DNA of 64,000 nucleotides, taken from assembly GCF_000003195.3 (NCBI RefSeq), contig NC_012875.2:19192990-19256989 (forward strand), given 5' to 3'. This DNA is from Sorghum bicolor. Its lineage: Eukaryota; Streptophyta; Magnoliopsida; Poales; Poaceae. The notes under the pieces are model-generated. The model made no database searches and was not told the origin of the DNA. It saw only the letters and a program-made list of their open reading frames with translations. Positions 1 to 10,207 of this stretch are shown one piece after another. The translations under genes and the position numbers were made by a program. Positions within the stretch are counted from its first letter, which is position 1. Every line of letters begins with the position of its first letter.

Positions 1-327
1 TGCTCCCTGAAGCTGTCCAGAAGCATACAACACCTTCTCTAAGTCATTGCACTGTGCTATGTTTAGTTGCCTCTCCACAGCACGTAACCAATCATCCGCC
101 TCCATGGGATCCGCTGAGTGTGTAAATACCGGAGGTCTTCCCTTCATGAATTCCCCCCGCTTATCTCTCACATGAACAGGTGGTGGTGTTGGTGGAGGTT
201 GTTGTTGTAGGTGTTGCATGAAGACGTGCATCATCTGATTCTGAGTTTGCATAAGTTCCTCCACAGTAATTGGGGCATTGTCACTATTGCCACGGCCTCT
301 GCCTCTGCCTCTTCCCCTTGCTGCCAT
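1..327 (-). CDS. Partial gag N-terminus of a Ty3/gypsy (chromovirus-like) element
   Basis: An open frame of 109 codons runs from an ATG at 327-325 off the left edge of the window. The N-terminus is an Arg-Gly repeat (residues 3-13), then a Pro-rich stretch, then the start of the retrotransposon gag core with PPVFTHSADPMEADDWLRAV followed by an ASGQLQG motif. Gag is the structural protein of the cytoplasmic virus-like particle. No stop or frameshift is visible in the part present. The frame lies downstream, in the minus-strand sense, of a PBS at 1246-1257 and an LTR at 1261-3894, which is the normal order. Family level is secure from the gag motif; the Tekay/Del lineage is inferred from the Met-tRNA PBS and the long LTR. 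Confidence 0.85.
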   Translation of the reverse strand, partial: MAARGRGRGRGRGNSDNAPITVEELMQTQNQMMHVFMQHLQQQPPPTPPPVHVRDKRGEFMKGRPPVFTHSADPMEADDWLRAVERQLNIAQCNDLEKVLYASGQLQGA

Positions 328-1245
328 CTGCATTCCAAGGTATATAAACACATCTTAGTAATGTCCAACATGACAATTACAAGAGTTAACCGAATCTGAA
401 ATTTTCTGGGTAACATCCAACATCAGCAGATCAGAAAATCAGTAATATCTCGAGTTCCAGAATTCAAAAGGATACATGCTGTACACCGTTGGAAAGATAA
501 AGAAATTGTCTACAGCTTTCATTTAGATCATATTACCAGATTCCAAAGTGAGGTTAACCAAAAACTGGGTACAACCGAAACTGTTCCAGAATTCCAGACT
601 GCGCAGAAACCTCAACTTGAAACAGTCATAACTCTCAGCTCATAATCGATGATATGGTCATTCTTGCGGCATTGGAAAGATATGGAAGTCTACTTGTTCC
701 CAGAAAAATTTGATGGACATTGCATGAACAGATTTTGAGATGTACCAGATTCATTGCAGACTGCTCCATAAAACAGCAAAGGACAGAAACAGAATTTTAA
801 CCAACCCCAACTATTTAGTTCATTAATCCTTATGCCTTAAGCCTATAAACTAAATGAAATTGTAGAGGAAATCCACAAGATCATTGCACTCATTACAAAG
901 ATCCAAATCAAGCATAAGCATAATAACAAACCAAACCAAGCATCAAAGGTTCACATTTCAAGCATTAACTCAACTTGCGGTACTATCGTTCTCTTCCTAT
1001 TAAGGGCAAAGATTCCTAAAATTCTCTTTCAACTATGTAAGCAGGTGGTAAGAGAAGGTTCTAAAAGCATATTCAAAGCAAGGAGTGGGGATGAGAACAA
1101 GTCTTTAAGATAAGCAACAAGGTGAAGATGAATAGGATATAGTGTAGAAGAAAATATCAAGGTTTATAGAACAAGGATTTTATAGCAATTTCAAAACCTT
1201 ATGACGGCCAATTTCTAACTAGGCTTGCGTCCGACAGTCAACAAA
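328..1245 (-). other. Untranslated leader between PBS and gag
   Basis: AT-rich sequence between the primer-binding site and the gag ATG. I see no coding frame longer than scraps and no other recognisable feature. It fits the 5' leader of the minus-strand element. Confidence 0.6.
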
Positions 1246-1257
1246 GCTCTGATACCA
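1246..1257 (-). other. Primer-binding site, initiator-Met tRNA type
   Basis: The reverse complement reads TGGTATCAGAGC, the usual Met-tRNA primer site of plant LTR elements. It lies three bases from the LTR end at 1261, so the element is read on the minus strand. Confidence 0.9.
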
Positions 1258-1260
1258 ATT

Positions 1261-3894
1261 TGTCACACCCATATTTTAAGAACAAAATAGGATGCATAAA
1301 AGACTCATATGTGCCCCAGAAACAATCGCACACATAAGTAGACAAATCTCAAATGTACCATTGCAGTGTTTATTACATAGCGGAATATATATTGAATCAC
1401 ATAGTCTCATACAAAAATGATAGCATAAAGTAAACAACGCTCTCGATGGAAGCTCCACACAGGGACACTGTTGACTGGTTGACTCCAAACCTAGTACTCA
1501 TACCGATAATCCTCATTCCAGTCATCTTCATTATCATACCCTGAGGTGTTGGGAAATTGCAAGAGTGAGCACATATCGTACTCAACAAGTATAACCAGGG
1601 GTTCATGAGGCTCAAATAGCTGACACTGGTTTGACTGCATTTAGCTTTTAATAGTGGATAGCATGTTCATAATTAAATAGCAATTGTCAAGGAAGCATAA
1701 ATAATCCACTAATCACATGATCAAGTGTAAGCATAATTAATCTCATAGCATAAACGATAATCAAATTAACATAACAACTTAATAAGCTCATCGTCGTCGC
1801 AGCAAGAACCCCCAAGGCCGCTCATAACCATGAGCACGGCTAGTATACCAGTTTTACACTCTACAGAGGTTGTACATCTTTACCCATGAGTCATGATTTA
1901 CCCTTTCGCCCGAGGTAGCTAATCTCTTAACCCCCTTCCTAGGGAGGTCGGCAGGGATCACTATGAAGCCTTTCAAAAGTTCGTCTAACAAGTTAGGGCC
2001 GCAAGGTTTCCTTTGCGCGCAGATATAGAGCCCCCCTTCCGATGGCACAATGACTCGCAGCCTATACTCATACAGACAGAGGCCACACTATACCCAAAAC
2101 GGTTCAGCCCCTCCGCCCTTTCGGGTAACCTCTAACCAGCTAGAAAAGTGCTTCATACTGAGCTAAAGCCAGAGCCATTATAGCCCTCATGGTTGCACTG
2201 TTGTCCCGGTGATCACTTACAGACAAGATCTCATATAGTTATTTGTCATTCTTTTATGTTCATTGCATAGCTATTAATCATCTTACAAGATCATGGATTA
2301 TATCAAGCACTAGCACATCTATACCAAATGCATATCAAGTAGGTAGCAAGGAATACAGGTAACAATCATCTATGATTTTGCTAAGGTCGACAAGGTGATA
2401 GCATGCATATGATATATATATGTAGTTATAAGTGAATAGGTAACAAGGATGGTCCCAAGTTATACTTGCCTTGACCAAAGCTCTCCTGAGCCCGCTGGTC
2501 TTCAAAAGCTTGGTCTTGATCACCAACGTACGGCTCACCGTCTAATCCCAATCATCAATCAACAACACGCAATCCAATGTAGACAATCATACACGAAGCA
2601 AACAAGGTATAATTAGAACAATACACCAAACAGTGGTAAAACAAATATAAAAGTTTATGATAATATTCTACGCAGCGCTACGATCACACAAACGTAAAGT
2701 TCACGAAAATCGGAATTAAAACGAGTAAGATATGAATTTTCTAAGATTTCCTATAGAGTAATAATTAATTAAATGCTACTGCAGAATTAAAAAGTTTCAA
2801 AACAGTAAACTAATATTTCTAACATGTAGAGATCGTAAATACGAATCCAACGGAATTTGAATGGACAAAAACGGAGTTAAAATGAGTATTTTATGAGCAA
2901 ACTAAATCCAATGGCAATTCTGTAATTTCTAGAAAACGTATTTTACTCAAGCGGTTACGAAATACGCTTTCGGAGTTGAGCAATGGAATCGTCTCAGGGC
3001 GCCATGGACTGCGGAGCAAATATGAAAAAGTTCAAGGACTCTTTATATAGTTTCGCAGCTGAAGGGGTAACTTCTATTTCTGTCCCTTGATCTTGCATCT
3101 ATCCAGGGCCAAGCCTGGCCGGCCGACCGGAGCTCAGCACGGTGGCGCCATGGCCACCGTTGGAAAGCTCGCCGGCGTTCGCGGGTTTCTTGTTTCCGAG
3201 CACCGTTTCAAGAAAGAAAAACACCATCGGAACGAGGAGCTCACCGCGAACTCGAGGAGGTGCTTTGCTGGGGCCGAAGAACGACGGGAGGAGCTCGCGG
3301 CGCGCGGCAAGGCGCTCGGCTTGCGGCAAGATCCCGTCTGGCGGCTGCTGTAGCTAGGACACGGATTTTGCGCGGCAAAGATGGGAAACACGCGCGGGGG
3401 CGATGCTAGGGATTATATAGGGGCTCGGCTAACGCGTTTGGCAAGTAATCCCGAGAAATCGGGTTCGATTGGCTCCCGGCCGTGTCCGGCTCGGTTACGA
3501 ACAGAGGAAGGAGATGGAAGCGCTAACATGCGGCCCCAGGGTGTCAGCGAGCAGAGAAGAGGGGGAGGAGCCAGGCCGGGGAGCTGGGCTTCGGCTGTCT
3601 TCCAAGGGCTTTCTCTTTTTTTTTATTTCTAATTTCTTTTCTGTTTTGTTTTATTTTTTTTTTTCAAAGTTTTTTTTTCACAAAGGATTTTGAGGACAAT
3701 TAAATACAAACCAAATACAATCAACACAAAATAAAATATATCTCAGCATGAATGCACAAAATCATGTTACTAAGCTTATGATAAATTTTAATTTCCACAA
3801 AAATTATTTATTTGCTACATTAAATGCTCACTAAAATTCTTAAATAATTCAAATTAAATCCTATTAATTAAAATTCAAAATTTTGGGTGTTACA
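1261..3894 (-). mobile_element. 5' LTR of the chromovirus-like element (family A)
   Basis: A 2,634-bp LTR with ends TGTCACACCC and GGGTGTTACA on the + strand (TG...CA when read on the minus strand). It is adjacent to the PBS at 1246-1257. It is homologous over most of its length, in reverse complement, to the solo LTR at 22633-25429; for example, a stretch around 2090-2150 recurs near 24590-24630. A T-rich tract (3607-3672) lies near its outer end. The partner LTR is outside the window, so the target-site duplication cannot be tested; the flanking bases are ggtag. Confidence 0.85.
3411..3420 (-). promoter_or_regulatory. TATA box of LTR family A
   Basis: The minus strand reads CTATATAATC in a GC-rich part of the LTR. 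The corresponding part of the solo LTR carries CTATAAAAC at 23222-23230, so it is likely the Pol II TATA box at the U3/R border. Confidence 0.5.
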
Positions 3895-4236
3895 GGTAGT
3901 CGATATGTGGATAAGAAAATAAAATAAAAGATATCCAAATTAATCTACTAACTAACCTAAGGGGGTTGAGGGATAAATAAGAGCGATAGTAGTCTAGGGA
4001 ACTCTATAACAGGATAATACTAGTTATTCAAATCAAGCAAAGAGGCGTACTCGTCTTGAACTCACCGTATGGTTGATCAGGCACGAAGCACAACGAGCCT
4101 TACGTTTTAAGAACTAGACCGAACATGGGGGACTACGTAGACAATTAGGACTGTCACCACTTGATGTTACCCCTAACTATCTGTGGGTCTAGCCTATCTG
4201 AAAGTAAGCCTATAGCTTAAGCACCACGCTTAATCT
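3895..4236 (-). repeat. Inverted copy of an LTR-like block (family 3)
   Basis: A 342-bp block that is the near-perfect reverse complement of 7729-7967 joined to 22296-22402; only two or three differences are visible by eye. Because the right-hand copy is split by the Retand element and this one is not, it serves as an empty site for that insertion. It abuts LTR A directly on the left. Confidence 0.85.
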
Positions 4237-4480
4237 CCATTCCTAACTCCGATGGATAGGTAGTTGACAGGAGGAATAGTGCTTGACTTAATTATTTTGT
4301 CTTTCAATTACTTAAGACTTAGGTGCAGGTACTAAGCTCCATGACACTTCACTTTAATCTGGAAGAATTTTTATATAAAAGCATGTGTGCCTGTCAGGAA
4401 AAAAACATCGAAGCAACTCCTGATCCATCTGAGTTTAGCTGTTTGCTCAGGGACGAGCAAAGGGTAAGCTTGGGGGAGTT
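4237..4480 (+). other. 3' internal end of an Athila-type element with polypurine tract
   Basis: Non-coding remnant ending in AAGCTTGGGGGAGTT, a typical Athila polypurine tract, immediately followed by the LTR at 4481. It contains a short motif (ccattcctaactccgatgg, from 4237) that recurs in the same orientation at 22440. The rest of the internal region is missing here, replaced by the inverted block on its left. Confidence 0.65.
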
Positions 4481-5995
4481 TGTTGACGGTTCTTAAGTAC
4501 TAAATTTAACCATCAAATAAACATGGAAAAGGATCAATATGCACCAAACATCTAGAATTAGGGTTTTATCTGACAGAATTCCACGAGCTTTGGTGTTTAT
4601 CTATTTCTGTAGGGGGATATCAGAAAATATGGAGAGAAGGCCCACATGTCATGTTTACAACGAGATAATTATGTGTCGTGCAATTTTCATTAATCTAGAA
4701 GAGTTCAGAAGCCACGGGAACGAACGGGAAGACATCGGGCTCGGGGGCAGGGCGCCCGCCCTCCCCCTTTGGCGCTCGCCCTGGGTTGGACTCCAATCAG
4801 AATTCTTTTCGGGGACTAAGCTCCACCGACCTAAAGGATCAAGGATAACCGTTCAATCAATGTCGGTTTGATCCAACGGCCCGAATTCACTTGAAAGGAC
4901 TATATAACCAAGGCCTCTCCACGCCTGGGGGAGAGAGAAGAGAAGAGGAGAAATCATTATCAGAGGTAGCCATCAAAGTTAGGGTTTAGAGCTTCTCTCC
5001 GACAGAGAATTAGAATTAGCTACTCCCTAATCCTTCAAGTTTAGAGGTTTGATTAGATAGCAATTAGAGAAGTAGAGCACTACGCTCTGGATTCGGATCT
5101 TCGTTAATAAAGATTGGTATTATTCATATCTTTCTCTAATACTTTGTTCTAATTGCATTATGTCTCTATTTATTATGCTCTTAGTTTGCTCTAGTTCTAT
5201 ATTTGATATAGTTATGATTGATAATGAGTTTATGTATAAGTTTGCAAAGCGCTTAGCTCTTGACTCGAGGGAGTGAAGTGGTAGATCACATGTGGGCGTG
5301 GTGCTTAGATGTTATTTACCTGCAAATGTATCCTATTGGCCGGGTTGTGTGGTAGTTCGCGATAGTGACAGCTTCGTTGATTCTTATATAGTCCACCCTC
5401 CGTCGATAGGACAGGCAGAATTTGTATTGCGGAGTAAGTCTTACGATGTTCTGATTTACTTTAGCAATGTTCCTTATACATGAATGAAGAGTCATTTATG
5501 CTATACATGATCTTGTAGATAACTAGAGTAGATTATGACTTAGTAGATAGTAGATAACTTAGAATCCATTCTCTAGCTAATCCGACGTCACCTACATATA
5601 TGAGGAGTAGTCTATTTTCTAATCGCTGTGTAATTTACCTATGAACTTCTAATTGATTATCATTATATGGTTTACCCCCTGCCAAAGTAAGTGACTGTGT
5701 GATGAGTTTCTCATTAGTAATCATGTTCTTGCAAGTTTATCTCTAGTCTATGCCTTGATAGATTTTGTCCTTATTTTAATTTCATCCCTCTTGTTCTCTT
5801 AAGCAAAATTATAAATAACGATACCTGGAATACTTATCCTGGTGAAATGCTACAATGAGGTGTTTTATCTGTGCGCTTGCAGATAGAATAGATTATTTTC
5901 TAGAGAGCCTTTATATTTATAAATACCTTTGTACACTCTGGCATCATGCTAGAGATGACAACCTAGTATCTAAGTGGTGTTAGCTAGTGTCAACA
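4481..5995 (+). mobile_element. Athila-type 3' LTR (family 1, copy a)
   Basis: A 1,515-bp LTR with ends TGTTGACGG and GTGTCAACA, preceded by a polypurine tract, so it is a 3' LTR read on the + strand. It is about 97% identical by eye to the minus-strand LTR at 32940-34457. The two lie in opposite orientations, which a single intact element would not show. ORFs inside it are fortuitous. Confidence 0.85.
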
Positions 5996-6615
5996 ACAGG
6001 CACTCAACCATTGAACTGACAATGAACTCTCCAACGTTGGACGTAATTTGTTTGTCCTTCTTTTTTTATTATGTCTTCTCTAAAAATAGCCATGTTGCAC
6101 AGAAAGATGGCTAACTAATCTTTTGGTTCTTTATTTAAGGTGTATTCACAAATAAGTCATGTAAATAACCACAGACGAGGCAAAAAGTCTAAACCCTATT
6201 CTAAATGTGATGTCACGGATCGCTTTCAGCTTCTCTTCCAATATCACAATTTAGTAATTTAGTGTCTTGTTTATTTTTCTTTCATCGAAGGTTTTGGGAG
6301 TTGGGAAGACTACTTCACAACAAGAAATAAAGAAGGCATATCACAAATTGGCTCTTCGCCTCCACCCAAAATATTTTTCTGCATTCCTTTAGTGCACTGT
6401 GTCTCAAATATAATGTTATATGCTGTTAGGAAGCCAAAGAGAAGTTTCAGCAACTGTAGAAGGTTATATCCATTTTAGAGAAGTAGAGAAGAGAGTTTTG
6501 TATGATCAGGCTCGCATTACTAAAGACGGTATGTGCACCTCTTTTGTAGCAATCCAGTTCTACCTTTGAGATTCAAGAAATATTTTTTTGAATCTTGCTT
6601 TTTCATCTTAGGCAC
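5996..6615 (+). pseudogene. Degenerate DnaJ (Hsp40) gene fragment
   Basis: Two exon-like blocks match a plant J-domain co-chaperone. Block 1 (6291-6370) follows an AG acceptor and reads SQQEIKKAYHKLALRLHP, helices I-II of the J domain. The residue after HP is Lys, so the catalytic HPD tripeptide that stimulates Hsp70 ATPase is lost. Block 2 (6430-6528) follows a TTAG acceptor, starts EAKEKFQQL, then has a TAG stop and a frameshift before KRVLYDQ, and ends at a GTATGTG donor. Intron-like sequence lies on either side. Only the J domain is present. It is trapped between an Athila LTR and another LTR-like segment, so it is either a host gene broken by insertions or a fragment captured by an element. 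The intron remnants argue against a processed retrocopy. Confidence 0.8.
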
Positions 6616-7967
6616 TGTTGATGGTCCTTAAGACCATTTTGACCATCAACATTTCATCCAAAACCATAGAAAATCAACATGATCATGTGCATATTTTGCT
6701 TATTACTTACCTAGTTCCACATGTACATAGAAATTTATTTGTATGCAGGAAATAATAGAAAAAAGAGCGAATTAGACCCACCTGGAAGGCAACCCACCAG
6801 ACCTGGAGCCTCATGGGCCAGACAGGGTGGCAGGCGGCATGCTAGGGTGGCGGATGCCTAGCCCACCTGGCGGACACCACCCCTAGCATGGCAGACCACG
6901 TCACTGATCCACGTGACACCTCCAGGAGTCCATCTAAGGCGTCCAATGTTATGTTGGTTCAATCTAATGGCCAGAAGATGATGTCACATGGTTTATGGTT
7001 TTAAAACATGTGATAAAACAATGTTCCAACACATGTCCTTCATGAAACTGACCTTGGGAACTAATCTGGACCGTTGGGAGCTAAGGCAGTTACTCAGGGG
7101 TGGCGCTCGCCGTTGATCCCTAGTGCCCGGCAGGGGGGAGCGGCGCCCACCACCTCATTCTGGTGCCCCCCACTCCACTTCACGCCCTACAAGTTCCTTC
7201 TTCCAGAAGACTCCCTGGCCTATAAAAGGACCCCCTCGACACCTATTTCATTCAGGGAAACAAAGAGAACACAAGAAGAGCACAAGCATAGAGCATAGAG
7301 CTTAGTAGAGCAAGTGTTAGTGTGGTAGTCTCAAGTAGTTCCATAGCTTAGGTAGCCTAGCTTAGCTCTAGAGCCTCTCTACATCCAGCTTAGCCTAGCT
7401 CTAGTAGCTCGAAGTTGTAATCAGGAAGAGTAGCTAGGCGTAGCTGAGCTTGGAGTCGAGAAGAGTCTTTCTCTTCTCCATTCTGGTATTATACCTTTGT
7501 TATCATAGTATTCATTTATTTATCACTTATCATTTATCATCTACTTTTAGTATTTGAGCATTATCCTGATTGTTTATAGTGATCATATCATTAGTGAGCT
7601 TAGGTGCTTGATTGTGTGGCAATAGGTTGCTTAGTTAGTCTAGTGTTAGTTGTTCAAGTTAAGGAATTGCTTTGTCGTCTCGTTAGGGTGTCTTTACTTG
7701 AGAGCTCGGGTAAAGATAGTAGGAATATAGATTAAGCGTGGTGCTTAGGCTATAGGCTTACTTTCAGATAGGCTAGACCCACAGATAGTTAGGGGTAACA
7801 TCAAGTGGTGACAGTCCTAATTGTCTACGTAGTCCCCCATGTTCGGTCTAGTTCTTAAAACGTAAGGCTCGTTGTGCTTCGTGCCTGATCAACCATACGG
7901 TGAGTTCAAGATGAGTACGCCTCTTTGCTTGATTTGAATAACTAGTATTATCCTGTTATAGAGTTCC
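6616..7967 (+). mobile_element. Athila-like LTR segment (family 3), left part
   Basis: Starts TGTTGATGGTCCTTAAG, the form used by the other Athila-type LTRs here, and contains a self-complementary start (TTGATGGTC...GACCATTTTGACCATCAA). It shares a GCGTGGTGCTTA motif and the following roughly 100 bp in outline with LTR families 1 and 2. A TATA box lies at 7221. It is interrupted at 7967 by the Retand element and resumes at 22296. I could not place its 3' end, nor find a PBS or PPT. Confidence 0.6.
7221..7228 (+). promoter_or_regulatory. TATA box in family-3 LTR segment
   Basis: TATAAAAG, followed by an A-rich leader (caaagagaacacaagaag). This is typical of the U3/R border of an LTR. Confidence 0.6.
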
Positions 7968-9015
7968 TGTCCAGGGTATCAACAAGGGGTACCCTCACCG
8001 AGGCATATAACAAGGTTATCCGTACGTAGGGCGAGGGCCTCGATTCGACGCTCCATCCGTACGTATGCGCAGCGATCGACGGCCACAGCCTCGAAGACGG
8101 AAATAGCATCGAGCGAATCAATCAGGCGCCGAGCTCTGGTTACCGTCGAATACGGAACAGGCTCACGCGAACCGGGAGGCGTCGAGCGCAAGGACGCCGC
8201 CCGCCGCCTGACGCGCGCACGCGAGCCGGGGCATAAAATGCGCCTGATGCTTCCCCACCTAACACACGGGTCACGGGAGGCGTGATAGGGAACAGGCATC
8301 TGTCCCATCGATCTTTTTGCAGCCTTCCCCACCAAACGGCCCAGGGCGTGTCAGGACGAGGGAAATAGAGATGGCACGTCTAATCAAGACCCCCTCGAGG
8401 TAGCCAAGGTCAGCGCTCCGGCATCAGGACGACGTATGGCGTCCGACCCTCGACTAAACATGGTTCCTTCCTGGGGACGGGTCGGACGTCGACTGGCCGC
8501 GCCGCAACCACTCCGCAGAATTTGCCGCCAAACCGTACGAGCATGCAACCGTTGAACCAGTACAAGACAGCGCGCAGAGCAGAATGCAGGGGCACGCGTA
8601 ATCATCACCAGGCTATTAAGACGGGACAGCTCGAGGCCATGCCGGTACGGGAGCCTCGAGTAGGTCAGCGCTCCATACTGCTATCAACTCCTATTCTGAC
8701 GCCTATACATGTACCCTGGGTCTCTCCTTGGAACTATAAAAGGAGGGACTCAGGAATAGAACGGGAGGGACATCACCTCGCGATACTACACACACACGTA
8801 GTAAGGCACCCACACTTCATACCGCGCTTGTATTCACCCCTGTACGAGCACTTAGGTGCAAGATAATACAAACTTCTCCCCCCCCGCTGGACGTAGGGCC
8901 TTCTCTTGCCCGAACCAGGATAAATCTCTGTGTCTTCTTGCATCACCATCTGGGAAAGGGAGCACGCGTACAAATTTACTCGTTGGTGTGACCCCCCGGG
9001 GGAAAAACACTGACA
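7968..9015 (+). mobile_element. Retand 5' LTR
   Basis: 1,048 bp, the same length as the 3' LTR at 21248-22295. It starts TGTCCAGGGTATC and ends CACTGACA, directly before the PBS. The last bases and several internal C/T positions differ from the 3' copy. The small ORFs inside occur in both LTRs and look fortuitous. Confidence 0.95.
8735..8743 (+). promoter_or_regulatory. TATA box of the Retand 5' LTR
   Basis: TATAAAAGG lies in the right third of the LTR, with the matching TATAAAAGG at 22015 in the 3' LTR. Transcription of the genomic RNA would begin about 30 bp downstream. Confidence 0.7.
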
Positions 9016-9016
9016 G

Positions 9017-9035
9017 TTGGCGCGCCAGGTAGGGG
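9017..9035 (+). other. Retand primer-binding site
   Basis: TTGGCGCGCCAGGTAGGGG follows the LTR by one base. It has the TGG start expected for pairing with a tRNA CCA end. I cannot name the tRNA with confidence. Confidence 0.8.
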
Positions 9036-9073
9036 TCCTGCGTGTTTTTCATCGATTTCCCACTCCTTTCCAG

Positions 9074-10207
9074 ATGGCTACTCTTGCCTCGCCGATTCCG
9101 CACTCCACGGTGATTTGGTTTGGGAGTCTCGAGTTCATGTCTACGGGCTCCGGCTACGACATGATCTTGCTCTCAGTCAGAGGACCAGGAGGAGCCCGCG
9201 TTGCGCCAAAACGGTTGAGGGCCCCGAGACGCCCTCACCACCACGCCTCCCCGCCTAAGAAGAGGCGCGCACAGCACCACCGCGGCCCCTCTGCTTCATC
9301 ACGACCAACAACTCGTGTGAAGCAAGAAGCGGGCCACAAGTCGGCAGCACCATGTGTCGAAGCAACGAGCGCGACGGCTCAGCACCGCACAACAACGAAA
9401 GCGGACGCATCCCACGCGCTCTCCCCCACCGCTGCTAGGCTGCTTCCACACGGGTTGTTCACTCCAAGAACGGCACTGCCATTCGGAGTGGATAACGCCG
9501 CGGCGTCGCTCGCCAGGGCGATATGCCCAAACGCCCAGACGTACGTGGAAAGACCAATGGTCCTCCCACATGACACCAAAGCGCAGCGACCGGCGTCTGA
9601 GCTGCCGGATCTTTCCCGGGTACGAGGCCTCCGTCGTCTAGGCCCCGGACGATACACGATCACCTCACTCAGGCAGCGGCTGCTGGAGGAGGGACGTGGA
9701 TGTTTCTACGCCGCCGAACCGGACTCTGACTCCGAAACCGATAGCTACGACCCTACAAGGGAATGCTATCACATCGACGGGGCGGTAGAAACTACCGACG
9801 AGACGCGAGATGCTGCTGCGGGCGGTCGGGCCCCCACGGCACGAGAAGACCCCAGGACGCCTGGGAACGACGGGCAAGTCGACCCCCCTCCACAAGAAAA
9901 CAAGGCTGCACAGCTAGCGCAGCTGCGAGAGCTCAAGATGAAGCTTGATGAAGACCGAGAGCACCTCGTCCTGCTTGAGCAAATCCTTGAGCAAGACTTG
10001 CCGTATCCGCCGGGCGGAAGTGTTCGCAGGCGTGCTCGAGAGGTGCATCGACAAATCGTCGGAGACGCAGAGCCAGAGCAGCCCGTCAGCCGCTTCCCTC
10101 GAGCAGGCCAAAACGTAGTGGCAGCGACGATGCTGCTGCGCAACATGCCAGAGCCATCGAACTCCCAGGCTCGACGCATTCGAGACGAGGTACAGACCCT
10201 GCTCTAG
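9074..10207 (+). pseudogene. Retand gag, N-terminal part, ending at an in-frame TAG
   Basis: I chose the ATG at 9074 because the upstream TTG at 9017 lies inside the PBS. The frame gives about 377 residues: a basic, low-complexity N-terminus (many Arg, His, Pro, Ala), an acidic middle (DSDSETDSYD near 9720-9750), and a charged helical segment rich in Leu, Glu and Lys (9900-10000). It ends at TAG 10205-10207 and the next codon continues the same frame without a start, so gag simply reads on. Tat-lineage gags usually have a long variable N-terminal extension before the conserved core, which fits. The TAG is most likely a nonsense mutation rather than a true end. Confidence 0.75.

Noticed and set aside
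3087..3693. Overlapping ORFs in LTR A near the TATA box
   Set aside because: GC-rich LTR region, both strands open, no motif.
4237..4480. A TSD acagg for LTR 4481-5995 (acagg occurs at 4267-4271 and 5996-6000)
   Set aside because: The left acagg lies inside element-like sequence, not next to an LTR start, so it is probably coincidence.
7979..8973. ORFs in the Retand 5' LTR, e.g. 118 codons at 7979-8335 on the minus strand
   Set aside because: Repeated in the 3' LTR with small differences and a broken reading frame there; LTR background.
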